Origin: Microthyrium microscopicum
Lineage: Eukaryota > Ascomycota > Dothideomycetes > Microthyriales > Microthyriaceae
DNA length: 44,413 nucleotides
Direction: 5' to 3'
NCBI GenBank assembly: GCA_010405405.1
Contig: MU004243.1
Coordinates: 1,064,761-1,109,173, forward strand
Both the position numbers and the translations under genes were made by a program. Numbering within the stretch: position 1 is the stretch's first letter; each line of letters opens with the position of its first letter. The notes beneath the pieces are model-generated. The model was given only the letters and a program-made list of their open reading frames with translations. It was not told the DNA's origin and did no database searches. Below are positions 13,868-23,823 of this stretch, in pieces.

Positions 13868-13927
13868 TTTTACTCAGTAAAAACGACTTTTACTCTTTTA
13901 CGCGCCATTCCCTTTTAGGGAGTAAAA
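13868..13927. repeat. Cluster of TTTTACTC / GAGTAAAA short inverted repeats
   Basis: TTTTACT (13868-13874) is mirrored by AGTAAAA (13876-13882) around one central base. TTTTACTC recurs at 13888-13895 and GAGTAAAA at 13920-13927, each GTAAAA followed by ACG. This can form hairpins and resembles sub-terminal repeats of DNA transposons, but no partner end or target duplication was found. Confidence 0.45.
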
Positions 13928-16625
13928 ACGCCTTCCAAGTACCTGCGGATCGCGTTCCGAGGGTACTCCAAATGGCATGCTGACCCTCTCCAATGACGCT
14001 TGGGAGGCCGGACCCACCCAGACCTGCCATTTGCACTTAAACACTTTTTGCAACACCACGCGCACGGACCGAAATCTATCACCATATTTCCAACTTTATT
14101 TCACTACATCAAGATCGGATAGTGCTCTCGCATTCGAGTCGTGAACGGTTCAGAGTCCGCAAAAACTTTATGTTCCAAGTCCTAGATCGCCTTTTGTGCC
14201 ACCAGTCAGGTATGGTAGACGACAAGATTCCCCAACATGCCTACTACAGCAGTAACTTACAAGTTACACGGCATTTAACAACACACTGCAGTAAGAGTTC
14301 CTGCTATCCCTCATCCCTCTACTTCCCGGAAGATTTCAAGAGCTACATGTGTGACCATCATGAAGGGCTCTCCGACAATAGCAAAGGGCTCTTGAAAAGG
14401 TTACCTCAGCCTTCACCAACCTCTGACGAGAACGAAGTAATGTGTGAAAAGTATGTCACACGTATCAGCAAACTCAAACCTCAATGAAGCAACCGTTCTA
14501 CAAAATCTTGCCCCACTCGTCTGTCCACTTATCACTGATACTAGAGACTGCAGCCATGATCTGGCGGACCTTGAGAAATTTATGAACAACCCATAGAACT
14601 AGTACATTCCAGTCACTTCGAAGCGTCCAGAGTCGGATCGCACAGTGGGATTTGGTACAGCTCAATTCAGCTTCGGTCAAGAAGAGTAGGTAGTCAAGAA
14701 GGGAAAGACTTTCGAGAATCAGACTTCCTCCAGAGTTATTCCGAGACTACACAGGTATCTCGTCATTTATAATAGTCCACGAATCAAATGAGTCATGCTT
14801 ACAGCCAATAAAAAATAAGAATCCACTATGCGAGAAGTTTACGAAATGAGCTAAAATTAGAGTTGAAAGTCCAGAGTAGGACGATCAACTTTGATCTTCT
14901 TCATCACGTACGTGCTTCTGGATCTTGATAATCTGCTAACGATCGTTTGTACAAATTCGTTGAGAACAGATCACCTGCATCATCTGCAATTCCATACTGC
15001 TGTTTGATTTCTTACGAAGGTGGCAACAATATCATTCCGGCTATACGGGGTCCTAACAGCTTCATATTCACTTCGCATAATTTAAATGCCCAGCTACTCT
15101 GACAATACTATTTGTTATTTTCCGTTGACCGATATAGTTTCCAGCGACTTGACCTGGGAATCGGGAAAGGTCGTCCAATCGAGACCATGGAACGTAAATA
15201 AAGGAAAACCCATCCGAGTGCTGTCTTTTTTCTATGAACTACTAATACTCTAGAGATGTCTATGCTTTGAATTGGCAGTCATTCCATATGATGAGACAAT
15301 CTAAGCAACCTCTAGTCCGACCAATTTCACAGCTACATCATATCGTCTTTCAATGTCAACGGAAAAATCAACAGATGACCCACAAGTAGCAAGTTCCACA
15401 TCTGATGTAACAGAATCATGCTAGGAAGATAGCCCGTCTTCTCCAGACATTTGAAAGAACAATATGTGTACTATTGGGTGGGAAGTAGCCAAGAAAGCCA
15501 AGTATATATTAAGTACGGAAAGATTTGCCAATGATTCTTGGTAATGGTTAACCTTTGCTTGTATCTGCCAGCTGTGATTTCCTTGAGAACTACTTACACC
15601 AATACTTTCGCATCCGTTAAGCTGTCATGGTTAATTGGGGCCACATATCAGGGCATCTAATCTTTCACACCACATATCAGTTAGAGATTGAATAACTGAT
15701 TAGCAGTATCAACTAAATATAGGAAACTATGGTCAGTCTAAAAATACTTTATATTGCTATGGTTCCAGTCCAATTATCGTTAAAGCTTCCTTGACAGGTG
15801 TTGACTTGGCAAACCTTGTCATAAGCTTGATACGTACCGAGATACTGGCTAAGCACGGGGTAAACCAACGTGTTACACCGAGGATTTATCTGGTGACTTA
15901 GAGGGCTTTCTAGAACTGCACCAGGAACTCGGCTCATATAGATACAATGATCACAGGGGTAATGAATTGGGCCAAGCCTAGAACTTAGTGCTTCGTTAGA
16001 GCCAAGATTCTCTACGGAGAAATTGTACACTCAAAAAGTGCAAGACAAGAGATTGATTTCCCGAAATGCATTCTTGGCTTCATGAAGCCTCTCTTGGCTT
16101 CGTCGTTATGCTTTAATGTCGCAGTGGCCAAGAACACTTGATCGACCGGTTAAGACGGCAAGTTTATACTGAGCACATATCTCTAGAATATGTCGAAAAC
16201 GACGATATCTCGACTGTTAATGGCAAGTAGTTGGGAAGCAGTAGGCCAGAAAGCAGCAAGATAATATTTTTGTAAATCAATATAAGGGCCTTCCGAGTTC
16301 TCGGTTGACACGGCGGGTTCAGTGGTGCGGCAGCATACTCCCGTGCGAACGAACTGTTCAGCCCCAGGTACCTAATATATGTCATGACGCTACTGTGCCG
16401 GGGATGTAAAAGTTTGTAAAAGGCAATACTTTCGAAGATGAGTTGGTCTGTCTCACTTCTGGCAAAGAGGAGATGCACACCCCGGTTCCTGGTTACGATG
16501 TAGACCAAACCATGAGCTTCAACGGTGGAATTTAATGAAGTTGAATTAGAAGAATGGAGAATCTATCTGAGATTTCCCGTCCAGACGAAGTCGACAATTG
16601 ATATCATGGCGGGTGACAGAATGTG

Positions 16626-16633
16626 TATATAAG
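16626..16633 (+). promoter_or_regulatory. Probable TATA box of the small secreted protein gene
   Basis: TATATAAG lies 108 bp upstream of the ATG at 16741 and is followed by a pyrimidine- and CA-rich leader, the usual arrangement at strongly expressed filamentous-fungal genes. Position and motif only; no experimental support. Confidence 0.5.
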
Positions 16634-16740
16634 ACTGCCTTTTCTTTCGAATATCATACTTCTCATCATCAAACAACAGCATCATCACTTCAGTCTAATA
16701 CACTCATTCAGAACTTACTCTGCAAATTCACTCTTTCAAA

Positions 16741-17175
16741 ATGCTTTTCACCAAGACTGCTCTTATCGCCCTTCTCGGCTTCGGGTAAGAACTTCTACTC
16801 ACTTCTCAAACTTTCAGTGATGCTAACTCATCTTTCAGCTTCACCGCCTTCGCTGCTCCAGTTGAGAACACCGCTGCTGCCCCAGCTGACGGATGCTCTG
16901 GTTCCGGCCACTACGGCCGATGCGAGCAGGGCCGCGACCAAAAGCACCAGGGATATCGTGAGGAGCGCGCTGGAGACTACCGTGATGGACGACATGATGT
17001 GCACCAAGGTGCCCGAACGTAAGTCATATCCTCAAAATGCATTGGATCAGATCGTGAGCCTATACTAACGAAGCCTAGCGAATGCCGAAATGGCGGAAGC
17101 TGCGGTTATCGCAACACCCAGGGAGATCACAGGGACATCCGCGATCACGACTCTCGCCGTGGCCGCAACTACTAG
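16741..17175 (+). CDS. Small secreted charged protein with four cysteines (effector-like candidate)
   Basis: Exons 16741-16784, 16839-17018 and 17079-17175 join in frame to 106 residues. Introns are 54 and 60 bp with GTAAG donors and CTAAC branch sites. Residues 1-20 form a clear signal peptide (MLFTKTALIALLGFG, then FTAFA before APVEN). The mature part of about 86 residues is rich in Gly, Arg, Asp and His, with four cysteines at 34, 43, 77 and 83 that could make two disulfides. Motifs such as GYREER, DYRDGRHD, HRDIRDHD and SRRGRNY give a repetitive charge pattern and suggest disorder. Codon use is strongly biased to C- or T-ending codons, as in highly expressed genes. I recognise no family. 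A role in host interaction or in wall or antimicrobial function is inference from size, secretion, cysteines and location between repeat blocks. Confidence 0.85.
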
Positions 17176-17898
17176 ACGGATGGCAATTCTCTATGTGACT
17201 TTCTCTTCTAAACATCAATGTTAAGCTTGGCTTATTAGTCTGAGACCTATTTTACTATTTACTTAAATTACAAAATCAACCGGTTCAAAAATCATTTCAC
17301 ACCTTGCACTCTGAAAGATATTTATTGTGTTAATGGATATTCAATATTGTGCTGATAGTGGTTGGCAGTTGTGGATCTTTTTACTTGCTTTTTGTGTCGG
17401 AGTATGGAGACAGACTTTCCTACTCGAACTTCGCTAATTCGTCACTTACGCTGGTCCTTTGAAAGGAGGTTACTTCTAACTCAAACTTGGTCTCATTTGG
17501 CATGTATGACCAAAGTCCAAGATGGATCAAGGAATCGCCCATGATTTATAGCAATACTGGGCATTGGGCAGCGGATAGCACCGTTCACGAACCGACAGCA
17601 CATATTCTTCAAAATAATTGGAAGACGATGTTATGAAGCAAAGGTACTGAGTTCTGGAAGGTTAGAAAATGATGAATAGACACGTGAATACGCGAACTTT
17701 GTCGCGTAGGTTCACTTGATGACACTGAACCGAGGACGCGTTTGGTGGCGCTCTAGTACATAAGATATTCAGCTCCTCGGATTCCCACCCACAAAGTCTT
17801 GACTTTTACCTTTTATTCTAATCTCAAATACACAACGACATGCAAAGGTCGACTTCTTTGCTTTCCTCTTGCCATTATATTGCCTTTCAAGGGGTGTT
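17176..17898. other. Intergenic: secreted-protein 3' end to 858-residue protein leader
   Basis: No supported gene. The first part should be the 3' UTR of the secreted protein. The later part includes the promoter and leader of the next gene. I see no dioxygenase-like coding sequence here that could be the missing N-terminal half of that gene. Confidence 0.4.
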
Positions 17899-17940
17899 AT
17901 GGCGACTCAAGGTCTTCACTACTCCCAGCTTACGATATGA
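17899..17940 (+). promoter_or_regulatory. Upstream ORF ending on the main start codon (ATGA overlap)
   Basis: ATG at 17899 opens a 13-codon frame (MATQGLHYSQLTI) whose TGA stop (17938-17940) overlaps the proposed start ATG (17937-17939) of the 858-residue protein as ATGA. This geometry allows termination-reinitiation and would make translation of the main frame depend on the uORF. It holds only if transcription starts upstream of 17899 and the main start is placed correctly. Confidence 0.45.
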
Positions 17941-20667
17941 ACATTATCACTCCCCGCTCAGATGAGTCAGGAAACGAACTTTGGGCACAAGACCCCATTC
18001 TACAGCTGTCTAGCGTGGAAGAAAAACAGGAAAGCATCAAGAAACTGTTCCGCGATGCCTTCAGTGGAGTTGACACGGAAGCCAAGATAGCAATTCCTTC
18101 TTCGGCCACCCTTCTCGATCAAAATTTGGAGGCTACTCGTCGGGCATTACAATCATTGGAGACGGGAGAGTGTCCTTACGTGGTTCACTTTTTAGAGCAC
18201 AACTACACGCATGCGGATCTGAAAACTGATGTTCTCAACGGCAAAGATTTGCACATTGTAAGAACACTACAAGAGCTTTGTAATGAAGAGAAATTATTGT
18301 TTGTCTTGGCAGAATGCGAAAGAGAAGTATCTGGCATATGCGTTGAAGATGAGGACTACAACCATTACCAGAAATGTGGTCGGAAGTGGGAAGCACAGGC
18401 TAGAGATGACAGGCGTCGGAAAAAGTATGGAAAGTGTTATTGCGACCGCGATGAGGATGAGGACGACGACGATCATATTTGTGAGACCTCCGACGAATCG
18501 GAGTCAGAGTATGGAGATGGAGATCATGATCTTCTGGATATGGAAGAAGTGCATTGCGACAAAGTATCTCTGAAGCGTGTCGTCGATCTGGATGGCCGCC
18601 AGATGGGACAAGATATACCCATTGATGCAAAACTTCTCATTCCAGAATCTCCGTACCAAGAGCGAGATCCTGATGCTCATGAAAATGAAGGTTTTCGAGG
18701 GCTTGAGCCGGTTACTGGATATCATTGGTATCGAAACACGGTAAGATATACTGTCCTAGAAGAATATGGCGAACACTAATAACCTAGGTAATTGTGATTA
18801 TACCAGTTGAGCAAGTACCCGCGCTCCTCATTAGTCATTACAAAGCCAAAAAGTCCGGCGAGGAGCTTCGAGAATCCTACAGGGGAAGGAGATCATACCG
18901 GCGTGTAGATCCACCGTCGTTTGATATCAACAACACGCTGACATACTTGCACAACAAAACCTCTGGCGACTCCCATACTACCCTGAAAAAGATTTACTAC
19001 GAGCTTTGTCATAGCGCATTTGAATATGCCCCAGAACTGATCTCAAGCGAAAACATAGCTCGATCAGTAAAACTTGCTGTGGAATTTGATCTCGAAGAAA
19101 GGCATACTTCATTGCTGACACAAGCATTGTGCTCGTGGGTAAAGCTCTTGCCACTTGAAGATCTTCCTAACTTACGAGCCATTCTGGGTACTCTGACCTT
19201 TGATACTTTTCGAACAGCGTACAATTTTCACTCTCGATTTCCTCATAGCTCACTTCACTGATTTTGATAGACTCTCGCAATGCCTCAGTGGCATAACCTC
19301 GTTTCAGAAATGTCACGATGCCATCAGATATGTTCAGCAGCTGTGTCGTACGTCACAAAACCGAGCTAGACTCCCAAAAATCGAATGGATCGATTCATTT
19401 GAGGCTGATGTCTTCGAAACGAGAACATTTGGCCACCACAAAGATGGCACGGCATTGGTTGAGCTATATAGCCGCACTGAAGATTATGGTATTGATCGCA
19501 AAGAGTGAGTCCTGACCCCTTCCTTGTTCAATACTGGAACTCTGTACTAACACTATAAGGATCATCACCTTGCTTCGGGAGAATTCGAGCAAGACTCCCC
19601 TGATATCAGGATTTCTGGCTTCTCTGTTCGACTACGGAGTGAACCAGTGCACTTTATCAGAAGAAGAAGCCGAGGAAGCTTTCCGCACACTGCTTCCTGA
19701 CTGTATCGCTCACTTCAATCCGCAAGACGATGATTTGCACGGGATACAGCCAATCGCTGCTCGCACTAGTGCAATGTATCGTCCGTGGAACCAAGAAGTG
19801 ATTCATGAACCGAAGAGCGCCGAAATCGAAAAGGACTCCCTCACACGACCTGTAGTTCATTTGATGGATGGGCTATATCGACTGAAGATGCACAACGATC
19901 TTGTCACGCTTATGGCCAAACTAAAATCGGCCGCTGATAGACTGCCAATGCAGTATTTCAAGGCCCTCTTTCTACCCATTCTTCACTCCTTGCTACCGGT
20001 ATTGGAGAAACACAGCGAAAAATTGAGCAACGAAACTTGCCAGTCATTCTTCAAATCAGTCTTGTCTTCATACATGAAACGTGTTGTCGGCAGAATGCCG
20101 CAAGATCCAGAGCCCAATAATTGGGCCAGAAAACCTGTGTCCTGTAGGTGCTCCAGCTGCGGGTGGCTCAACAGCCTGATTACAGATCCCACAAGAAAAT
20201 CTGATCGGTTGCGAATCGCGACAAGAGGAAGGGGCCATATTCATAGTCAAGTAGAGAGTGCTGCAGACACGTACACACATGTCACTGAGAGAACTGGCAG
20301 TCCATACACCATTGTCGTCACTAAAACCCGGGTGGGCTATGAAAGGAATCTAGCAGCATGGAAAGCACGTCTGGCTGAAGCTACGCTGCTGATGAATGAG
20401 TTTGACACAGTAAAACTGCAGACGCTTCTTGGAGATGATTTCTCACCTATAGTGACGGGCTCAATGTTGAAAGCGAGGAAGGCAGCGGTCACTGATGGCC
20501 AGAGAAAACGGCAGAAGACTGAATCGTCTAAAATTGGAACATCCGGAGACCAGATTGCCCTGGAACCTATAAGTGGGAACAGCTATCACGCCGAGCTAAA
20601 CGCAATGTCGAATATAGGCATGAAGAGAAAAGCTCTAGAAATCATCGATCTCACCGAAGATGATTGA
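17937..20667 (+). CDS. Uncharacterised fungal protein, C-terminal part of a 2OG-Fe(II)-dioxygenase-associated family; SIM-like tail
   Basis: Exons 17937-18740, 18788-19218, 19271-19504 and 19560-20667 join in frame to 858 residues. Introns are 47, 52 and 55 bp. Seen: an acidic run with cysteines at about residues 166-205; HWYRNTVIVIIPVEQV across the first splice; a cysteine cluster CRCSSC at about 684; then HVTERTGSPYTIVVTKT; a basic KRQKTE; and the end KRKALEIIDLTEDD. From memory, fungal proteins with this C-terminal architecture usually carry an N-terminal prolyl-4-hydroxylase-like 2OG-Fe(II) domain. That domain is absent here and no HxD...H core is visible. IIDLT followed by acids matches the SUMO-interacting motif consensus. 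The basic stretches suggest nuclear location. A broken copy lies at 22804-23616. The start is the first ATG of the open frame; an upstream unread exon cannot be excluded. Confidence 0.8.
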
Positions 20668-21244
20668 TCAAAAGTAAATGGCATTTCAATTTTCAAAGGG
20701 AATGGGGTAAGATTTACCAGTCGTCGGGTCGAAAGTCCTCAAGCTTCTCACTGTTTGTACTGTGCTAGAATACCTAGATGAGACAATGGACCATCATTCT
20801 CATCGGTCACGATGTCTGTTCTGACACCCTTCGCTAATGGCTGGCTTGCCCTCCAATCATAGATGCTCGAGAACTTGGAGCCTCTGGCTTTGTTCCCAGC
20901 ACGAGTATCCTTTTCCCTTTCGCTTGTATCCTGCATGCTCCCATTACAATAGTGCTGCCCTACGAGAAAGCGATATTTAGGTAAGTATAATATGGGAACC
21001 AGGTTTGAGAGGTAGGTAATTTATTGACCTTGCTTAAGCTTACCGAGTTAGGCCTGTCATGACGCATCATTAAGAGTCGCCGGACCAAGAATAGCAAGGA
21101 AAAGATATTTAATCAAAGGTGTGAAAATAATAAAATGTAAATAATACGATCAATCGCCGATTTACTACACTAACTTTATGTAATAGTATTTTTCGACTTT
21201 GGTGTCGTTCCGCAGGGTCCAATAACTGCTAGTACATCTTCATA
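20668..21244. other. Intergenic: promoter region of the FAD monooxygenase
   Basis: No supported gene. It becomes AT-richer towards the downstream start but without the extreme RIP pattern. I recognise no specific regulatory site. Confidence 0.4.
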
Positions 21245-22513
21245 ATGTCTTCAGATTCGAGGCCTCTCTCTGTGCTCATCGCTGGAGGCGGCATTGCAGG
21301 GCCATGTTTTGCATACTGGCTCACAAGAGCTGGGTTGGATCCACGACCGAACATTACGATCATTGAGAGAGCCCCTGAGCCTCGAACCACAGGTCAATCT
21401 GTCGACATCCGCGATGCCGCAGTAGAGGTGATGCGAAAAATGGGACTCGAGGAGACCATCAGGGCTTGTAGAACCCCTGAAAAAGGCACTGCATTCGTAG
21501 ATGGCAAAGGCAAAATTATAGCAAGATTTGACTCTTCGGGCGATAGCGAGAAGCAAAGCATGACGAGCGAGTACGAAATCCTTCGCGCGGAGCTGGCCAA
21601 AGTGTTCATAGATGCTACCAAGGATCGCGAATGCATCAGCTACGTCTTTGGGCAGCGCATTGCAGAGATATCGCAGGACGAATCCGGAGTCGATGTCACC
21701 TTCACTGGAGATATGCCCAAGCAACGGTATGATCTTATAGTCGCCGCGGATGGTACCATGTCCAAGACACGCCAGGCCATCTTTGGTCCGGATGAGCCAT
21801 CATACTTCAACTTCCTCGGTGGCTATTTTGCTTTCTTTAGTATACCATACGATTCTGATCTAGATGAACCACCGTTATGGCGTTGGTTTAATGCTCCTGG
21901 CGGCTTAAGTGTCCAGACACGGCCTCACACGAATCCAGAAACAACAGGCGCTTATCTTGGTCTGGTGACACCGCAGAAGCAGAGGAATCCAGAAACAGAG
22001 AAAGCGCTGACTGAAGGTCTCGAAGCTCAAAAAGCACTATGCAAAAAGATGTTCCAAGACGCCGGCTGGCAAGCCAAGCGCGTTTGCAATGGTCTCGACA
22101 CCGCAAGCGATTTCTACATGACGCCTTTGACACAAGTCAAACTTCCCAAGTGGTCGAAAGGCCGCTGCATATGCCTTGGAGATGCTGCTTACAGTCCAAC
22201 GCCCATCACTGGGGCTGGAACCAGCTTAGCAATGGAAGGAGCTTACCTTCTCGCCGGCGAAATCGCGGCATCTGGTGGCGATGTGCGCCTTGCATTTGAC
22301 AACTATGAGAAAATCTTCCGACCCACTGTGGAGAAAGTACAGAAATTACCGCCAGGAGTTCCACAGATTGCGAATCCTAACACAGCCTTTGGCATCACGC
22401 TGGCTCGTTTGGCACTCAGTCTCGTTTACAACTCAGGAATCTACAAGATTCTTGGAGGATGGGTTGATTCAAAACCACGAAAGCTTCGGGACTATAAATG
22501 GGCTTTAGGATAG
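21245..22513 (+). CDS. FAD-dependent monooxygenase, PHBH fold
   Basis: An intronless 422-residue frame, full length for single-domain aromatic-hydroxylase-type monooxygenases. The FAD-binding Rossmann motif is GGGIAG at residues 14-19. The second flavin/NAD(P)H contact motif is DLIVAADGTMSKTRQ near residues 162-176. The GD motif that binds the ribityl chain is CLGDAAYSPTPITGAG near residue 312, followed by SLAMEGAYLLAGEI. No signal peptide is visible, so a cytosolic enzyme is likely. Such enzymes hydroxylate phenolic or polyketide-like substrates using NAD(P)H and oxygen; this substrate is unknown. It sits between the intact 858-residue gene and that gene's broken copy, all on the same strand. 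The C-terminal segment after the GD motif is hydrophobic, and whether it anchors to membranes is unclear. Confidence 0.93.
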   Translation: MSSDSRPLSVLIAGGGIAGPCFAYWLTRAGLDPRPNITIIERAPEPRTTGQSVDIRDAAVEVMRKMGLEETIRACRTPEKGTAFVDGKGKIIARFDSSGDSEKQSMTSEYEILRAELAKVFIDATKDRECISYVFGQRIAEISQDESGVDVTFTGDMPKQRYDLIVAADGTMSKTRQAIFGPDEPSYFNFLGGYFAFFSIPYDSDLDEPPLWRWFNAPGGLSVQTRPHTNPETTGAYLGLVTPQKQRNPETEKALTEGLEAQKALCKKMFQDAGWQAKRVCNGLDTASDFYMTPLTQVKLPKWSKGRCICLGDAAYSPTPITGAGTSLAMEGAYLLAGEIAASGGDVRLAFDNYEKIFRPTVEKVQKLPPGVPQIANPNTAFGITLARLALSLVYNSGIYKILGGWVDSKPRKLRDYKWALG

Positions 22514-22803
22514 GCGCTTGTGTAAGGATTTTATTCGTCTTGAATGCCTTCAGCTACTACTATCTTAGCAACCAGGCAATCGATCTATTGTACGTTAAAA
22601 ATTTACGCTGTTCCAAGGTTCTTGTCTAAGACTTGTTTGCACTAAAACATAAAAGTATAGGTAAAGATTATAGTATTTTTAGCTACTTTACTAGAAGTGG
22701 GAGTATAAAGTCTAAAGCTTATACTAGTAATATTATTGCTATCAAAATACAGTATGATTTAAACCATTTAAAGCCTTGCCACTACACACGCTAAAATTCA
22801 CAG
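22514..22803. other. Intergenic with a short AT-rich patch
   Basis: The part at about 22620-22770 is AT-rich, CA-poor and full of TAG/CTA, like a small RIP-affected fragment. It may mark the breakpoint where the following pseudogene lost its 5' half. The last bases form an intron 3' end (CTAAAATTCACAG). Confidence 0.4.
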
Positions 22804-23616
22804 GCCATTGTTGTCGTTCCCATGTCAGGAGTCGCGGCATTATTCACAAAGAATAGATTCTTGTTATATGATAAGTTCGATTCCCCAGAACAGGTCAAAT
22901 TCGACGCCGATGATACGTTATATTACTTCCATAGAAAAGTGCTGGGTCCGCCGCCATGTCCAAAACTTATCAATGTCTACCGGCACATCTGCTATTACGC
23001 GCTTAGTTACGTCCCAGAACGAGTATCTGAAGGCAACATTGTCAATACTACGTTGTCAGTGAGAGTCGTTCATGGCGCAGAGCTATTAGCGTTGTCATTC
23101 ATTTGCTGGGAAAAGAGGTCGCCGATTGAGAAGTTTCCTGGACTCGGGAATATGCTGACCAGAGCAACATTTGATTTATTTCAATAAGGGTGAGGTAAGG
23201 TGATGTATTTTGTCTAACACAGTCACTAACTTCCGCAGACTGTCGAAATAATTGCCAGCCTTGGATCGTTTCATTGATGCCACGAGATCATCAAATTCAT
23301 TAAGCAGGCGTGCTCAGAAAACTGCACAGATGAAACGCAAAAAAGAGAATGGTTGATTGCCACCGAAACTGACCAGCTCAAAGCGAAAAAGTTCGGTAAC
23401 TTTAAGGATGGTATGGTCTCGGGCTCGATTTGCGAACCACAAGTCAGCGAGAACCACAAGAAGCGGCAAAAGGCTTAGTCTTCTCAACCTCGACCCTCTG
23501 TTGGTCATGCTCTTCAACCGGCGTCTGACAATATTGTTCTCCCCAACCATAACTCCGCTATAAAGATAGGCGTGAAGCGAAAAGCAGAAGAGGTCATTGA
23601 CGCCACGGGAGACTAA
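22804..23616 (+). pseudogene. Truncated, broken paralogue of the 858-residue protein
   Basis: The piece starts exactly at the same intron acceptor as exon 2 of the intact gene: AIVVVPMSGVAALF here against VIVIIPVEQVPALL there. It continues with DDTLYYFHRK, YALSYVPERVSEGNI and RATFDLFQ, aligning to NNTLTYLHNK, FEYAPELISSENI and TFDTFR. A stop (TAA, 23185-23187) sits at the end of this exon. After an intron-like gap, SLGSFH, a stop (TGA 23275-23277) and CHEIIKFIKQACSENC match SGITSFQKCHDAIRYVQQLC. A deletion of roughly 330 codons then joins this to the C-terminal part: MVSGSICEP, KKRQKA, a TAG at 23476-23478, and finally GVKRKAEEVIDATGD before TAA 23614-23616, matching GMKRKALEIIDLTEDD. The first 268 residues of the family are missing. 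It is clearly a duplicate that decayed. Confidence 0.9.
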
Positions 23617-23823
23617 TGATCAGGAGGTGTCGTGGTCGTCCATGGGTTTGTGGACTGTTATCGCTTTTTCAAATGAGAGACCTGTGAAAAGTAGGGATAC
23701 TACCACAGTAATGAAATACGTCTTTGTTATGGATTGGTGAGCTCTTCCACTCACAAGATTACATACGAAAAGTCCATGACAATTTTCTATCTACAAGGCC
23801 ACTCCTGAACTCCGGCAAGTCGC

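Larger units (their letters stand above)
13402..16740. other. Long intergenic region with no supported gene
   Basis: About 3.3 kb of normal base composition without a coding frame I can support. Short frames at 14122-14487 (+), 14498-14680 (-), 15749-16030 (-) and 16164-16508 (-) have no recognisable domains and no convincing splice extension. The first part should hold the 5' UTR and promoter of the SPIN90-type gene. A cluster of short inverted repeats lies at 13868-13927. The last 150 bp is the promoter of the small secreted protein. The rest may be old, unrecognisable gene or transposon debris. Confidence 0.5.

Noticed and set aside
14122-14487. 121-codon plus-strand frame in the long intergenic region
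   Set aside because: Low-complexity, Ser/His/Cys-scattered sequence with no known motif, signal peptide or supporting splice sites.
15749-16030. 93-codon minus-strand frame with several cysteines
   Set aside because: No signal peptide and no plausible gene structure around it; cysteines alone are not enough.
16164-16508. 114-codon minus-strand frame
   Set aside because: No recognisable domain; one hydrophobic stretch can arise by chance in this composition.
19219-19270. Frameshift in the 858-residue gene
   Set aside because: The frame change is explained by a 52-bp intron with GTACAA donor and GATAG acceptor, which restores the frame; the decayed copy keeps similarity on both sides of the same position.
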